From: Psilocybe azurescens
Lineage: Eukaryota > Basidiomycota > Agaricomycetes > Agaricales > Agrocybaceae
Assembly: GCA_023853785.1 (NCBI GenBank)
Contig: JAJIRX010000885.1
Span: forward strand, 62,001-126,000
Direction of reading: 5' to 3'
Length of the DNA: 64,000 nucleotides
Notes under the pieces: model-generated
What the model was told of the DNA's origin: nothing
What the model saw: only the letters and a program-made list of their open reading frames with translations
Database searches by the model: none
Program-made: the position numbers and the translations under genes
In this document: positions 24,517-36,282 of the stretch, one piece after another
Layout of the letters: each line of letters opens with the position of its first letter
Position numbering within the stretch: position 1 is the first letter of the stretch

Positions 24517-26342
24517 TCAAAAAGTGGCGACGTCCTCAGCTAGACTCCCATCAGTAGAAGTTCGACGGATGACAGGCGCGTTAACTTACCAACATCCTTG
24601 GGTTTCTCCTGAACGAGCTGCAAATTGACATTCAGCACCACATGACTGCTATAGTAAGGGAAAACCGTACCAAATGACCTGCTCCAGGAAGCTTAACATT
24701 CGACGCGTTCTTCGACCGTCTCCATACAGTCAATCTCGCCGTTTCCATACCCCCGACTCTGTAATTTAAGCACATCAACTTTCTTCATTCGCCCAGACAG
24801 CACAGAGGAATAAGACACGTACAAATTGCTAGCATCATCCCTACCTCCCATTATCCATCTCAGCTCAACGTTTTCATCGAGAGTCGGCAACAATTCCCAA
24901 CCCTCATTCATGGTACGATGTTCCGCAAATTCACTAGCCTCCCAAGCTGGGTTGCATTTTAAGTGTATCTCGCCAGTTTTCTCGTCTCTAAACATGCCAT
25001 GCTCGACGTACATATCTAATACTTCAGGGTCGAAGGCTTGGAACAGCGGCGATTTGAGGAGGACTTTCTTTGCTTCTTCTCTGAAACGCACTGTTAGACG
25101 AGCACTGCGGAGAATGCCCTTAAAAAAAGAGGCGCCTTACCTTGAAGGCCAAGAGGATCGACGCCCCAGTGTGCTTACGAAAATGGCAGGTTTACGCTTA
25201 GACCCACTATTCGATCCAGGAAAGAGTGTTGTTTCAAGCAGAATGATAGCTGCGAACAACTTGGGATAGCTTATCCCGCATAATGCTCTAATGCCCGCAA
25301 TAAGCAACACCGTGTCAGCATTTCATCTACATAGGTAGAGAGAAAGAACCTACGTCGCATCTCCCACCAAGTGAATGGCCCAACGGAACGACATGTCGAT
25401 CCACAAAGCCGTTCTTTATTCTTTCAGCTCCAACAGATTCAGGTAAACGCGTCAGTTGGAAAGGGAGGTCCTTCCCAAAAGCCTCTCGCCCATCCGGAAG
25501 ATGGTAGATCAGAAAATTGGCTATGTCGCGTCCGTAGTCCGACCTATCCGCTATTACGATATCGATTCCAGTCCTTAGAAAGACAAATTTCCTGCGTAGA
25601 TATGAACACAAAATGCGACTTACGTAGTTTGGGTATATGAATACCATTAATCAGAGCCGCGTCTCCGTGGTTAACAGCCTCCAGGGACCACATCTCCTCA
25701 ATTCTAATGGAAGAAGACGCAGACTCCGTCATCTCTATAAGATGTCTAAAAGCAGGCTCCCATATCTTCATAAATAGCACAATTCAGTTCCACCAAAAAG
25801 CCATTTAAACAAGCATGCATAAATAAATCCCTCTCACCTCTTTATGAAACCCTATCGGATGAGTAGTAACAAGTGTAATACCTTTCTTCCCCTCTCCCGC
25901 TGTTGCACTTTCATTCCGTCGTATCCTCAGAACAGTGCCCCACAGCCCAACATCAGAGGCTCGCACGCCAATCGCAGGATCCGGAAACGCGCTCTCAATC
26001 TCCATCTTCTCCGCCAGCATCGCGTGCGCCGGTATCCACTAACCACCTCTTCCTCTCCTCCTTCGCAGTGGGCCCTGTAAACTTCTCCGGCGGCGCTATC
26101 TCAATAGCTCCCTGAGAGGACGCAGCCCTCGGGAACGCCGCAGGGAGGATATGCACGGAGAGCGTGTGCGTGGGTGTGAACGCACATTTCCGCGACAGGC
26201 CTTGCGGGAGTGAGGAAGGGAGTGGGACGAGTGATGGTGGAGGAAGCAGCGGCGCGAGACGACGGCGTGGATTCACAGTGCGCTCGCCTTTGATAGGCGT
26301 AAGAGGAGGTGGAAAGTAGGGTTTCCCCGAAAGTGGATCCAT
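24517..26342 (-). CDS. alpha/beta hydrolase (toxin-biosynthesis/Lpx1-like family)
   Basis: This is a predicted serine hydrolase of the alpha/beta fold; its substrate is unknown. Start at 26342 (MDPLSGKPYFPPP). The core begins GITLVTTHPIGFHKE near 25860, followed by IEEMWSLEAVNHGDAALING and DYGRDIANFLIYHLP. The nucleophile elbow GHSLGG lies near 25365-25385. Later come ELRWIMGGRDDAS and NVKLPGAGHL, which holds the predicted catalytic His, and the last exon gives VQEKPKDVAEDVATF with TGA at 24517-24519. Frame changes are needed at about 25375 (GGG directly after the nucleophile elbow) and about 24720. If the frame change at 24720 were real, the protein would stop at 24693 and lose its catalytic His. 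The motif order fits hydrolases annotated as toxin-biosynthesis-like or peroxisomal Lpx1-like, but no peroxisomal targeting tripeptide is seen. Confidence 0.85.
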
Positions 26343-28917
26343 GTGATTTACGGTAGGTATAATAATAATAACGATGGTTGAACGGGGGTTGGCGAGGTGG
26401 ATTAGCGCTCTAGACTTGCGCTATGCTCCAACAAGCTGCAAAGGAGTTGAAGGTATGAAGGGAGATAAGCCTCGCTGTGTTGTCGAAACGGCGCACTTGG
26501 AGCACTTCCCCAATGACAGTCGGCTCCCGGTAAAGATCACACCGGTTCGTACGTGTAGATTATCACCGCGATGATTATCACTCGAAGTAGATGACAGTCT
26601 CTTGGAAGTTGGATTGGCTACTGGATAGACAATTGAATGGGGGTAACGGAAGCCTGACAGTTCCCGAGAACTTTATCAGAGCCTCGAGATTGGGTAGATT
26701 CAAGAGTGTCTGCACGTCGTCCAAATTATGGCCAATTCAAAAGGTTAGCTAACCATTTACAAATGTAAATTACGGCGAAAGAAATACATACCTAGCTTTG
26801 CGTATACATGAGATGAGTTGAATGTGGAATGCGCCCAGTTGCTGCCAGTGTGGCGAAGTAATACTAAGAGGTTCTGTAGCGGGCTGACGGGCCGAATATT
26901 CAAACCCAAATTCAGAGAAAGGGATGGTTGCCTTCCAACTTGCGGCATGACTTGCTAGCAATTATCATCTCCAAACCCTAAAGTCAAATGCGTCTTCAAG
27001 GATGGCACTCATATCTCAGGGCTTGGAATTATTCTTCCTTTCAATGCTTGAAGGCCTCATATATAGCGCAATGTCACACACTCAAGGGCTGCATGTTAAT
27101 GCGAACAGCCTCTCCCCCTGCACTCATCTCCAATGCGTCGACCATGGGTTCTTCTCTTTCCCCCTCTGATTGAAAAGGTATTATCTCGCAATCCGCGATC
27201 CGCGATAGTCTCTGGCCCATACTCCAATGGCGTTTTTCCGTCAAGAAACTAAAGCAGGCTCGCATTCTGTTTCCTATATTATCCGATCACGCAAGCTACT
27301 GCACATGAAAAACGTATAAAAAATGATAGAGAAACGTGAAGATAGAAGAAAATAGTGGTAAACACCAGATGCGGTTTCGTATGCTCTGACTTTTATCAGT
27401 CGAACGAAATGACAACGTCAGTGTCGAGGACATTTGGATCGGGCATCTTCTGTCTCGAAATTGCTACGCGATTAAATTCTTTGAATACAGTCTTACCCTG
27501 GATCATAGGGCACGTCTGTATCTCATCTCTTAGAAGCTTCTCCCCATCAATTGCTCTCAATCAAATCTTTCATGTGTCACGACTTAGCTCTGTACTGGTC
27601 TGATGCTCTCAGCCTCTCTGCCTTCCACCAAAAACACCTGAGAACCAATTGGTTCTCTCGAAAGCTCCGACTAACTCTACATAAGTAAGGGATCCATCTC
27701 AGCGAGGAAGTACCCAAAGAGAATCAATGAGCGCCGCGGCAGTCCTCTGTGCACAGGTTCATCAAACAATGCATCGACACGCCAAATTATTTCTGTCCAT
27801 ATACTTAAACCTTGCACGCCAGTCAATCAACTTGCTATATTTCGAGTTATTCTGAAATCAATACTTTAACGATTGATTGTCAATACCTTCTCATGATGCG
27901 CCGGTCTGAGTGATGCACCTTCACTCCGTGGTTGCATACAAAGTACGATCAATGCTTCTGACGGTGACTCTATTCTGATATTCTACCGTTCACAGTAACT
28001 TACTGCCCCGTCGCTACCTGTGCTGAAGTCTCGGTACGTGGAATTGAGCTCTTTAGCTGTTGTTACTGGCGCTCGAATTTATTTAGTTTCTTTTCTGCAT
28101 TGGATTCGGATGCCACATGTACGATTTTACGTGTTAGCAGCGCCCAATGCCCCCCGCCGGATACGACTTCTATAAGTATAGACATTTCTTTGATATGATG
28201 TATCAACCAATATCAACGTTGTGATGTATCAAGAATAAATCAGATGATTTCTTGCCAAGATTGCTTATTTTGATGTAGCCTGAGATTCTGTGCAACGTAC
28301 AGCTCAACGACTACTGTTGGAGTAAGTACCGAAATTCAGAAGAAAGGATTAGCCCAAGGCTCTTCGAAAATTCCATCAGGGAAACAATTGGAAGAGCCGG
28401 CTTATTCGGGACCGTGCGAATCAAATATATCGGAGATTTCTTTACATTTCTTTCTACCATGACCACCACCTTCAAGCTTCGACGATCCCAGTTTTGTGCA
28501 TGTATCTACACGTTTGGACGTTAATTCGACACTCAGGAATTTCCCACGATTATTCTCATATCCCAAAATCTGACGGAATGGGGTAAAAAACGCCACCGAG
28601 TCGACGGCTGTCGACGGGCGAAGATGTACCCTGGGCGGATCACTCTACTCGCCCTTTGGCTTAGAGCGAGCTTGACTCCTTATTTTGGACCGCGCTACAT
28701 GGTGCTAAGGATAGACCTATGACTGTGCACGAATTTGGAGATCAAGGGCTGTCTGTTTCGGACCCATTTTTACCTCATCATGGATCTATTACTTATTGAA
28801 ATGAAGCTCTAATATAAATACTCTTTCCTGACCTTGACGCATCTTTGGCACCCCGTTCTCTCATCTTGGGAGCTACCTTTCGAAACTCTTCAGCACCACT
28901 TTGCAAAGCTTGTAGCC
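26343..28917. other. non-coding, 2.6 kb
   Basis: No gene recognised on either strand. A minus-strand frame around 27395-27530, which ends in an acidic VVISFD-like tail, could be a stray exon of an unrecognised gene, but nothing upstream supports it. The right end is the P450 promoter. Confidence 0.5.
28813..28820 (+). promoter_or_regulatory. TATA box of the P450 gene
   Basis: TATAAATA lies about 105 bp before the chosen P450 start codon at 28918. Confidence 0.5.
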
Positions 28918-31195
28918 ATGGACACAGCAATGAAGATCATCGTCAGTCTGGCGATTATTTACGGTTTACGAATACTAGTGGTAAGGATGAGAAGACCGAA
29001 CTATCTGCCAGGACCCAAGCGACTTCCTATAATTGGGAACCTCCTTGATATGCCAGAGTCAGAGGGTTGGGTGACTTATAAGCAGTGGAAGGAACAGTAC
29101 GGTGGGTCTTAGTAACATTTTCAATGACTTCGCTCACACTTCGTGGTGGTGGATAGGCGATGCCATCTACCTCGAGATTTTTGGAAGTCCAATAGTCGTT
29201 CTTAACACTTACAAAGCATGCATCGACCTCCTTGAAAAACGTGCCGATATCTACTCTGACCGTCCAATCGGGATTATGGCCAATAAACTGTATGCACACT
29301 ACTAAATAAACCCATTTCACTGAGTTCCATGCTGATTTTTCCTAGAATGGGATGGCACCAAGCAGTTATGATGGCACCCTACAATGAGCGGTGGCGTCGA
29401 TTCCGCAAAATTTGCGCCCAGTCAATGCGAAAGGACGTTGTCAAGAAATTTCATCCTGTCCAAGAGAGAGAGGTAGCACGCTACCTTGGGTACACTATTG
29501 CACGATCCTTTGCATTACATGGAAAACTTCCGTTTGTGAGTCTCACTAGCATGCATTACAAGAAGCGGAATTGCTCCTTACTTCTTTCTCTGCCCCTTTA
29601 CCCTGGGCAGCACTGCAGGTCGTACTTTGCTCTGGAACATATATGGAATACAAATAAATGAAGCCAACGATCCGGTCCGTCCGGTCTGTTCAATTGCCAA
29701 TTGTAAAACTACTCATGCAAGTTCGGTGCAGATTATCACCACTGCCGAAAAAGCAATGCAAGTTGGCGTGTTTGCAGCACAACCAGGAAATTTCCTCGTG
29801 GACTTCTTCCCCGCTCGTAAGTGTTACGCCCGGCGATATTACCCACCCCTGGACTAACCTGAGCTTAAGTGCGCTATATACCCAAATGGTTCCCCGGAGC
29901 GGGATGGAAGGAGTTCGCTCGTAAAGGCCGTATCCTCGCCTATGACATGGTCAATATTCCCTTTGACATGACTGTAAAGGACATGGTACGGATACTTGTC
30001 CATGAAATTGAAGAATCGCTTTTCTAACAGGATAATAGAACGCCGGCATCCATGAACCTTCACTAACTTCACTAAGCCTGGAAAGGAAGGAGGATGAAGA
30101 TACCGTCAAGTGGTGTTCAGCCAGCCTTCTTGCAGGTAAGCTACCCCCAAAATACGAGATATTAGCTTCTTCTAACCAAGATCTTTATATTATTAGCTGG
30201 AGCAGATACGGTGGGCTGAGTTTTCCGACTCATTTTCCGGAGGAAAATTTAATTTATTCTCGCAAAGAGCGTCGCCTCGGTACATGCATTTTTCCTTGCC
30301 ATGGTTCTTCATCCCGAGATTCAAAAACGGTGCCAGGAAGAGATAGACTCTGTTACGGGTGGCACTCGCCTTCCTGAGATTGTAGACAAGGATAGTCTAC
30401 CCTACATGAATGCTATGATGTGGGAGCTGATGCGATGGCAGCCTGTGTCACCTCTGGGTATGTCTGTTGCATTGAGGGGTTTAATTCTAATTGGTAAATT
30501 TATCATTCAACAGCTCTGCCTCACCGGCTCATGAAAGACGATATCTATAATGGTAACTCATATTCCTCGATCAGTTCATTGCATACACGGTACTCATCAG
30601 CTCGAAATTCCAGGATGCCTGATACCCGCAGGAACGGTGATACTGGGTAATACATGGTCAATTGACACGACTTCTCTGAAAGCGAACCTAGGCTGACATA
30701 TCCTTAAGGGCTGTCGCCCGTGATCCAAATCTATTTGTAGAACCAGATAGGTTCAATCCAGATCGCTACCTTCCTTACTTCGATAAATCTATCCCCATGA
30801 CCCCAAGGATCTCCCTTTAGATCCTAATGCTTTTGCATTTGGATATGGCCGACGGTGCGTCTCTCTGGCTCTTTACAAACTGTATTTATCTGAAAAGGGG
30901 GTATAGCATCTGTGCCGGAGTGCACTACGCAGAAACCATGTTTTTCATCTCAATGGCTCGAATTATATCCACCTTCGATGTCACCAAAGCCAAGGATAAG
31001 GACGGAATCGAAATCACGCCAGAGATCAAATTCAACTCCTCCATCGTTCGGTATGTTAAGCAAAGAACTGTGACATTATCTGAAACTGAATTCGTGCATA
31101 TGTTGTCTAGGGAAACACTCAACTTCGAGTGTGCTATCAATCCACGCTCAGAAACCGCCAAGTCATTAGTGATGGCGGGTATCAGTTCTCTTTGA
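28918..31195 (+). CDS. cytochrome P450 monooxygenase
   Basis: This is an ER-anchored haem-thiolate monooxygenase; the substrate is unknown. The start at 28918 puts the membrane anchor IIVSLAIIYGLRILVV right at the N-terminus, followed by the proline hinge YLPGPKRLPIIGN. An in-frame ATG at 28834 would add 28 residues and is less likely. Further motifs: ERWRRFRKI (helix C), LLAAGADT (helix I, split by an intron), LHPEIQKRCQEEID, MMWELMRWQP (ExxR region), PDRFNPDRYL and the haem-binding FAFGYGRRICAG with Cys near 30914. About ten short introns. Around 30656 the donor lacks one G, at about 30800 ACCCC lacks one C, and the intron at about 29690-29730 has no phase-compatible donor. These are probably consensus deletions. 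The overall layout resembles agaric CYP families related to O-methylsterigmatocystin oxidoreductase. Confidence 0.93.
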
Positions 31196-31469
31196 CCGAT
31201 ATGTACTACATTCATTGGTTACTTACATACCTTCAACAAATGGTTTACCATTCACTACTTCACGTGGCGAAGAGACGTTGACTCAACGCAATCTGCACTC
31301 GTGGATGTTGCATTTCAACGCGATAGTAGATATTATACCCTAACCTTCTCGTATTACCAAAACCATAAATTAAAAACTTGAACAAAGACATCACAGTATA
31401 CAACCTCATGGGCGTGGACAAAACCCTCTAATGCGCTCTCTCGCGTTTCTGAGTTGCGTCAGACTTTGT

Positions 31470-32736
31470 TCAACACTTTGAGGTCGTCCAGATCTGGTTT
31501 GTGCCATGATACGCGTTATAAAGTTGGACTTTGTTGCGGTTTTCGGTGCTTCCTTCAGTCAAGTCAACGGCAAAATCTTTGAAGAATTCGGTGAGTATTC
31601 TTTATGATGACAATAGAAAAACTACCAGTGCCCGCCAGAATGATGGTATTGTTGGGACTGAATATCCATTGCTGATTGGCGTTGTCTTCGCGGCATCTCC
31701 AGATCTTCAGAGGTATTCTGCTATTATGAACTAGGTGGGGCAGTGAGAATAACGAGCATACTGTCTATGGGATTAAGCTAACCTTTTCCTGAATCCAAGC
31801 AGAATGATGTCCCGGCGACCTTGATCTTAGAGCTTGCATCAGGATGAATGATCCAGCGCTGGGCTTTGGTCTTGTTACAATCATAACTAGGCAAATCAAG
31901 GAAGGTTAATGAACCATCGAGTAATTTATGAACTGATGTCTAGTTACATCTGGACAGGCGTGCCGTTTTTGAAAACAGCCCCTTGAACGTCAAGACATTT
32001 GTTGGCCCGACCGTTAGGGTGAATCTCAACTGATCCTTTGGGAGCGGGGAAGCTCCCTGACGGACAAAAACTAGTTGAATCATAAATTATTAGATAAGTC
32101 CTTCCCTAAAAATGATATTATATGCTTGAACTCACGTCACTGTGTAGCCAACTCGGGCGCCTTGGGCAGAACGTAAAGAACTCGTAGCAGAATTCAGCTC
32201 TAGGTTTGTGAAGCGAGAAGGGACCGCGCTGAAGGCGGAATCACAATTTTGGCTATCGCAGACAGTCGCAGAACAGATTCCATCTTCCTAAAGTTGAAAT
32301 GAGTAAAAATGGTAATCGGAAATAGATAAGACTCTACGTACACCGTCAACTTTCGAGGTAATGCTAATGCCAGTGTTGAAACCATTCCTGTCTTTGAGAA
32401 TGTAAAAATATCCAGACTAAGTTCAGGGGATTAATACGGAAGAAAGCATAAGAAGACGGTGCTTGCCTCTCCAAAGAATCCAGCTCTAGTAGCAGCCGAA
32501 CCTGTCACCGTTCCTCCATTGGACGAAGTGTAAATAAACCCGCTCCACTTCTCCGGATACGATTTTATGATGAATTTCTGGGACTCGATGAAGCCTTGAG
32601 ATTTGTCACCAATGAATATTTTAATCGGAGCCGGACAGTTATTCTTGATTGTATAAACATGGCGAGCGTCGGCGCCAACGAAGGCGAATAGGAGCAAGAG
32701 AGCACCGAGAATGTTCGAAGAAATCATTGCCCGCAT
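31470..32736 (-). CDS. secreted thaumatin-like/ricin-B-lectin domain protein
   Basis: Start at 32736, signal peptide with hydrophobic core ILGALLLLFAFVGADA. The N-terminal part starts VYTIKNNCPAPIKIFIGD, which resembles the first strands of thaumatin/osmotin folds. It has few cysteines and no full thaumatin signature, so that assignment is tentative. The C-terminal half is a clear ricin-B-type beta-trefoil lectin with three QxW motifs: AQRWIIHP (about 31855), NQQWIFSP (about 31665) and TNQIWTTS (about 31485). ANKCLDVQGA and FAVDLTEGS are matching beta-trefoil segments. Stop TGA at 31470-31472. Introns are short and GT-AG. It probably binds extracellular glycans; no toxic A-chain is present. 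The gene is convergent with the P450. Confidence 0.82.
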
Positions 32737-34667
32737 GGTGGAGTGCAGAGGAGTCTGTTGTCGATAAAGTCGGAGCCACCCAGCTCATTATAAGACTCGA
32801 CCCTAGTTTGAAATAGCCACTGACCAGGATATACCGAATGAGACATTCCTAGAACTCGAAGTGATGCCAGGTCGACGCCAAGAGTCTTTCTTTGTTGATT
32901 CAGAAAACGATCCACCAAGGCTCAGCCTAGGTTCCATCAATCTAACAAACACAGACAGGTAAATGGTGAACATTCAAGAGTAGATGCATTCTAAGCAGCT
33001 AATCTAGTTTCCAGTCAAGAAGTAGTGGAAGAAAGAGTAGGTAGTCGAAGCTCTAAGATGAGAGACAGATACAATAGTGCTTTGAACCTGAAGACCTTGG
33101 TTGATGAGGTATAACGCAAGAATGCAGGCGTAGGTCCAAGTCTGCACTTCCATATGGATGGAGCGCACATTCATCTGATGGACGCCTTTCAAGGTCACTC
33201 TGTGTTTAATAACAAGTAGAGACGGTCAGATGTCTTGTTTAGTGATGAATCGAGAGTGAATTTAGACGTCCAGGAGACGGATGAATGGATAATGTCTCAT
33301 ACATGTAGTGCCTTGAAGTTTTGTAGTGAGAGACTGGAATCATTTTTTTAGCTTGGGTGATATAGTCCTTAGGAGAGTATCTAGTTGCCGTGCTTCCAGA
33401 CCTAAAACAGCCGTTCCAGAGGGTTGAGTGTACAGGGATAGAAATCGATTTTTGGGATTAACAGTGATACAGCGTAGGGTGCATAGGATAACGTCAAGAA
33501 CGTCAAATCGCGGCGCTGCTGTTTCATTCATGTACATAGCGGCAGACGCCATTGTTTGCATCAACCAGTTGCAAGCATGGCCGTATCTTCAAGTCAAGGG
33601 TAAGAATTGCTCTGAAGAACAATCCAGCAGAGGGCCTCAGCATGCATAAACTTTCTTGTAGAGACATAGTGCATCTCTTTTTGCGTGCGTTATGGATTGT
33701 AGTGAGTTGGTGAGTTAATGCTGGATGAACAGTGCAGGTGTGCAGCTTTGAAGTTGAACGTCGAGGGGGAGGTTGAAACTTGAAACATTCGGCGTTGAGG
33801 CCTGAGGCCCGAGGGCGGAGGATCATATCGGATTTTTTTTTCATTTCCGAGGTCACGCATACGCAGCACATGCCATGTATTTTTACTTGCATCCGACGCG
33901 TATAGACCCTTTCTTGAAACATTTTGACCCCGGCCTCAGGCCTGGTAGCCAACGACAGCCCACATGTTTTGTCGGAAAGTTGTGCCGCATTTTTGAGAAA
34001 ATCTAGTTGAGTTCAGCCTGTTGAACGACTGTTATTGCACAAAAGACGTGATGAACGATGTCCAGAGCTGCACGAACGGAAAGCGAACCTAACGAATTAA
34101 ATGTGATATTTGACCAACGTGGGACTTCGCCGGACTGGACGTCCATCGATGAAAAGTCAAATTCCGCAAATTGACGATTCAAAAAAAAGAGGATCCATTC
34201 GAAAGTTAGGGGCATCTACATGGTTGAAAAGTCCTCAGCTTTTTGAATCGGATTACCAAGTCCAGTGTAGAGGCAGTGACGGGGGTCACCCCATCCTAAG
34301 GCTCACCAACGTCGGCGATCTCATTGAAATGATGTGAAGTAGATAAAAATATCTCATTTCTGAGATTTATTTTTCAAAATCGACGCTTGAGAGTGTTGAA
34401 GAGTGCGAAAAGGTTCAAAATCCAGGTTGTTGGGAATTACCGGAATTATTTGAAAGGTCCGGCAGATTATTAGCCGTATAGCCGGATGAGCGCTAATTAC
34501 GCGATGCCGCTGCTTGGGATCATGAATTGCAACATCACAAAGAATAACAACGCATTCTGCATATTCGGAAATAACTAACGACAAATCTCCTACGTACAAA
34601 AGCATCCCTCAGATGCATCGAAATTAATATCTACGAGCTACGAGTGCTTAAGTAACTTGAACATGTA
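32737..34667. other. non-coding, 1.9 kb
   Basis: Several open frames (for example 33524-33952 on the minus strand) show no family resemblance. Nothing else is recognisable apart from A/T runs near 33835. Confidence 0.5.
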
Positions 34668-36282
34668 TCAGACAAAAGGCAAGAGAGCCTGAGGGAGGAC
34701 TTGTGCGACTGCAACACCACTGGGTGGTTCGATATTGAAGATATACTGAGATAGAAAGGATAAAATTCAGTTAATTTATATCTTGTGAGTCACACGGGAG
34801 GCTACTCACATTGGCATTCCACCATGGTCCAGCACCCCACCACGTAGCACCGATCCAGACACCCGACTGTTGCATCGCGCACAGAGCTCCTTGCAGAGCC
34901 GCGATACACTGGTCGTTGGCTCCACCAGCAAACTCTCCAAGGAATCCTTTGAGATTGTTGGCCTTGAGCCACGCAGTCGCACTTGCGAGACGATCAGCAC
35001 CAACGGTGGCGGAGGCACATGTTGCGGATGTGCCGGAGCCGTTGGAATCGAGGTATTGATGCATTTGAACGGCGACGTTGTTGTTGGGATCTTTTATGGC
35101 TGAAAATGCGGCACCATTACCTGAGGATACCCAAGTCCACGCTCCAGTCCAGGCTGTATAGCATGATGTAGTACGGATATCGGTCGGTGAAGAAGTCTTG
35201 TGAAGGCGCAAAAATGACTGCTTACACGTTCCTTCGACAAGAATGAGCTGGCTTGTCGCACCGCTGGCACGAATGCCGTTTATGGCTGCCTGATTGAGAT
35301 TGAAAACACTTTGTACAGCAATATCATGGGGCTCGTTCATGACGTCTACATAGATCGATTGTGGCTAACGATCGGACTACAGTAAGAAATTCACGTACCG
35401 AAGATGACCTTTGGGTTTGTTTTCTAGGAGACCACAATTTAATGACATGTAGTGTTTGGGAGGGGATGATAAAGCTTACGAATTCAGCCGCCAGATTTGT
35501 CCAGACTAGACGGTATAAATTAGGTTTGTTCTTGTATGCTATATAGAAACAAAACAAAACAAAACGCACAGGTTTGGAATCTGTGGAAGGCGTCAGCTTC
35601 CCTGAACAGGCCAGTAGACATTTCCATGAGGACTTACTGAGCAACATTTGAGATAACAGTGCCGTTGATATACCTCATGTAGTTGTGGGCTATGTAAATA
35701 TTAGAGAGAAATCTGCGAGGTCCTATTACCGTGGCTCACGGTCAATGACGGCGAAGCCGCCCTTTGTAGTCGTAATGTAATTGACAATCTACGAATACGC
35801 ATATCATTTCGTGAGCATGCTTGACTTTCAGAGGAGCAAAGTAGCATTTCCCACCGATTTCAAACTGTTGAGATAGTTCTGGTCGAACGGTCCAGTCATG
35901 CCAGTTGCCGGAGGATTAAGACGCTCCATAAGAAACGGGATTCTGAACGTGTTAAATCCTTTACTCATGAAAAAGTCGATGGAGGTCGTGCGGGGCCAAA
36001 CGAAATTCGTGTTTACAAGACCCTTGTGTCATTGATCAGAGGCTGCCAGTACCATTACAAGTCCAAACTTACAGGAATAGTGGCTCCATTGAACTCAGCG
36101 CCCGATTCGTTGACGCCGAAGAATTTGAACTTGGTGCGTGTCCCAGGGCAGACGGAGGCCACGGGAGGAACAGTCGCTGTGGGGGTGGCCGCTGAAGATG
36201 TCGTGGCGAGAGTTACGCCGAGGACAGGGCTGATAATCGAGAGGATCACAAAGGAGGAGAGCGTGAAGAGACAGGATCTCAT
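34668..36282 (-). CDS. GH5 endo-beta-1,4-glucanase, secreted
   Basis: This enzyme hydrolyses internal beta-1,4 bonds of cellulose. Start at 36282; signal peptide FTLSSFVILSIISPVLG. A short Ser/Thr/Pro-rich stretch (TSSAATPTATVPP) leads into TRTKFKFFGVNESGAEF, the typical GH5 subfamily 5 start. Further motifs: GFNTFRIPFLMERL, DPHNYMRY, the acid/base Glu in FDVMNEPHD (about 35340), EGTSWTGAWTW, AVQMHQYLD, and the nucleophile Glu in LKGFLGEFAGG (about 34930). The end is YIFNIEPPSG ... ALLPFV, stop at 34668-34670. About nine introns, all with workable GT-AG sites and no frame change. A CBM1 cellulose-binding domain normally precedes such a linker but is absent. The product is likely part of plant cell wall decay. 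Confidence 0.95.

Noticed and set aside
32724..32918. Short frame just upstream of the lectin gene
   Set aside because: It overlaps the real start codon and probably lies in the 5' leader; no coding signs.
33524..33952. 142-codon minus-strand frame
   Set aside because: Composition and lack of recognisable domains suggest a chance frame.
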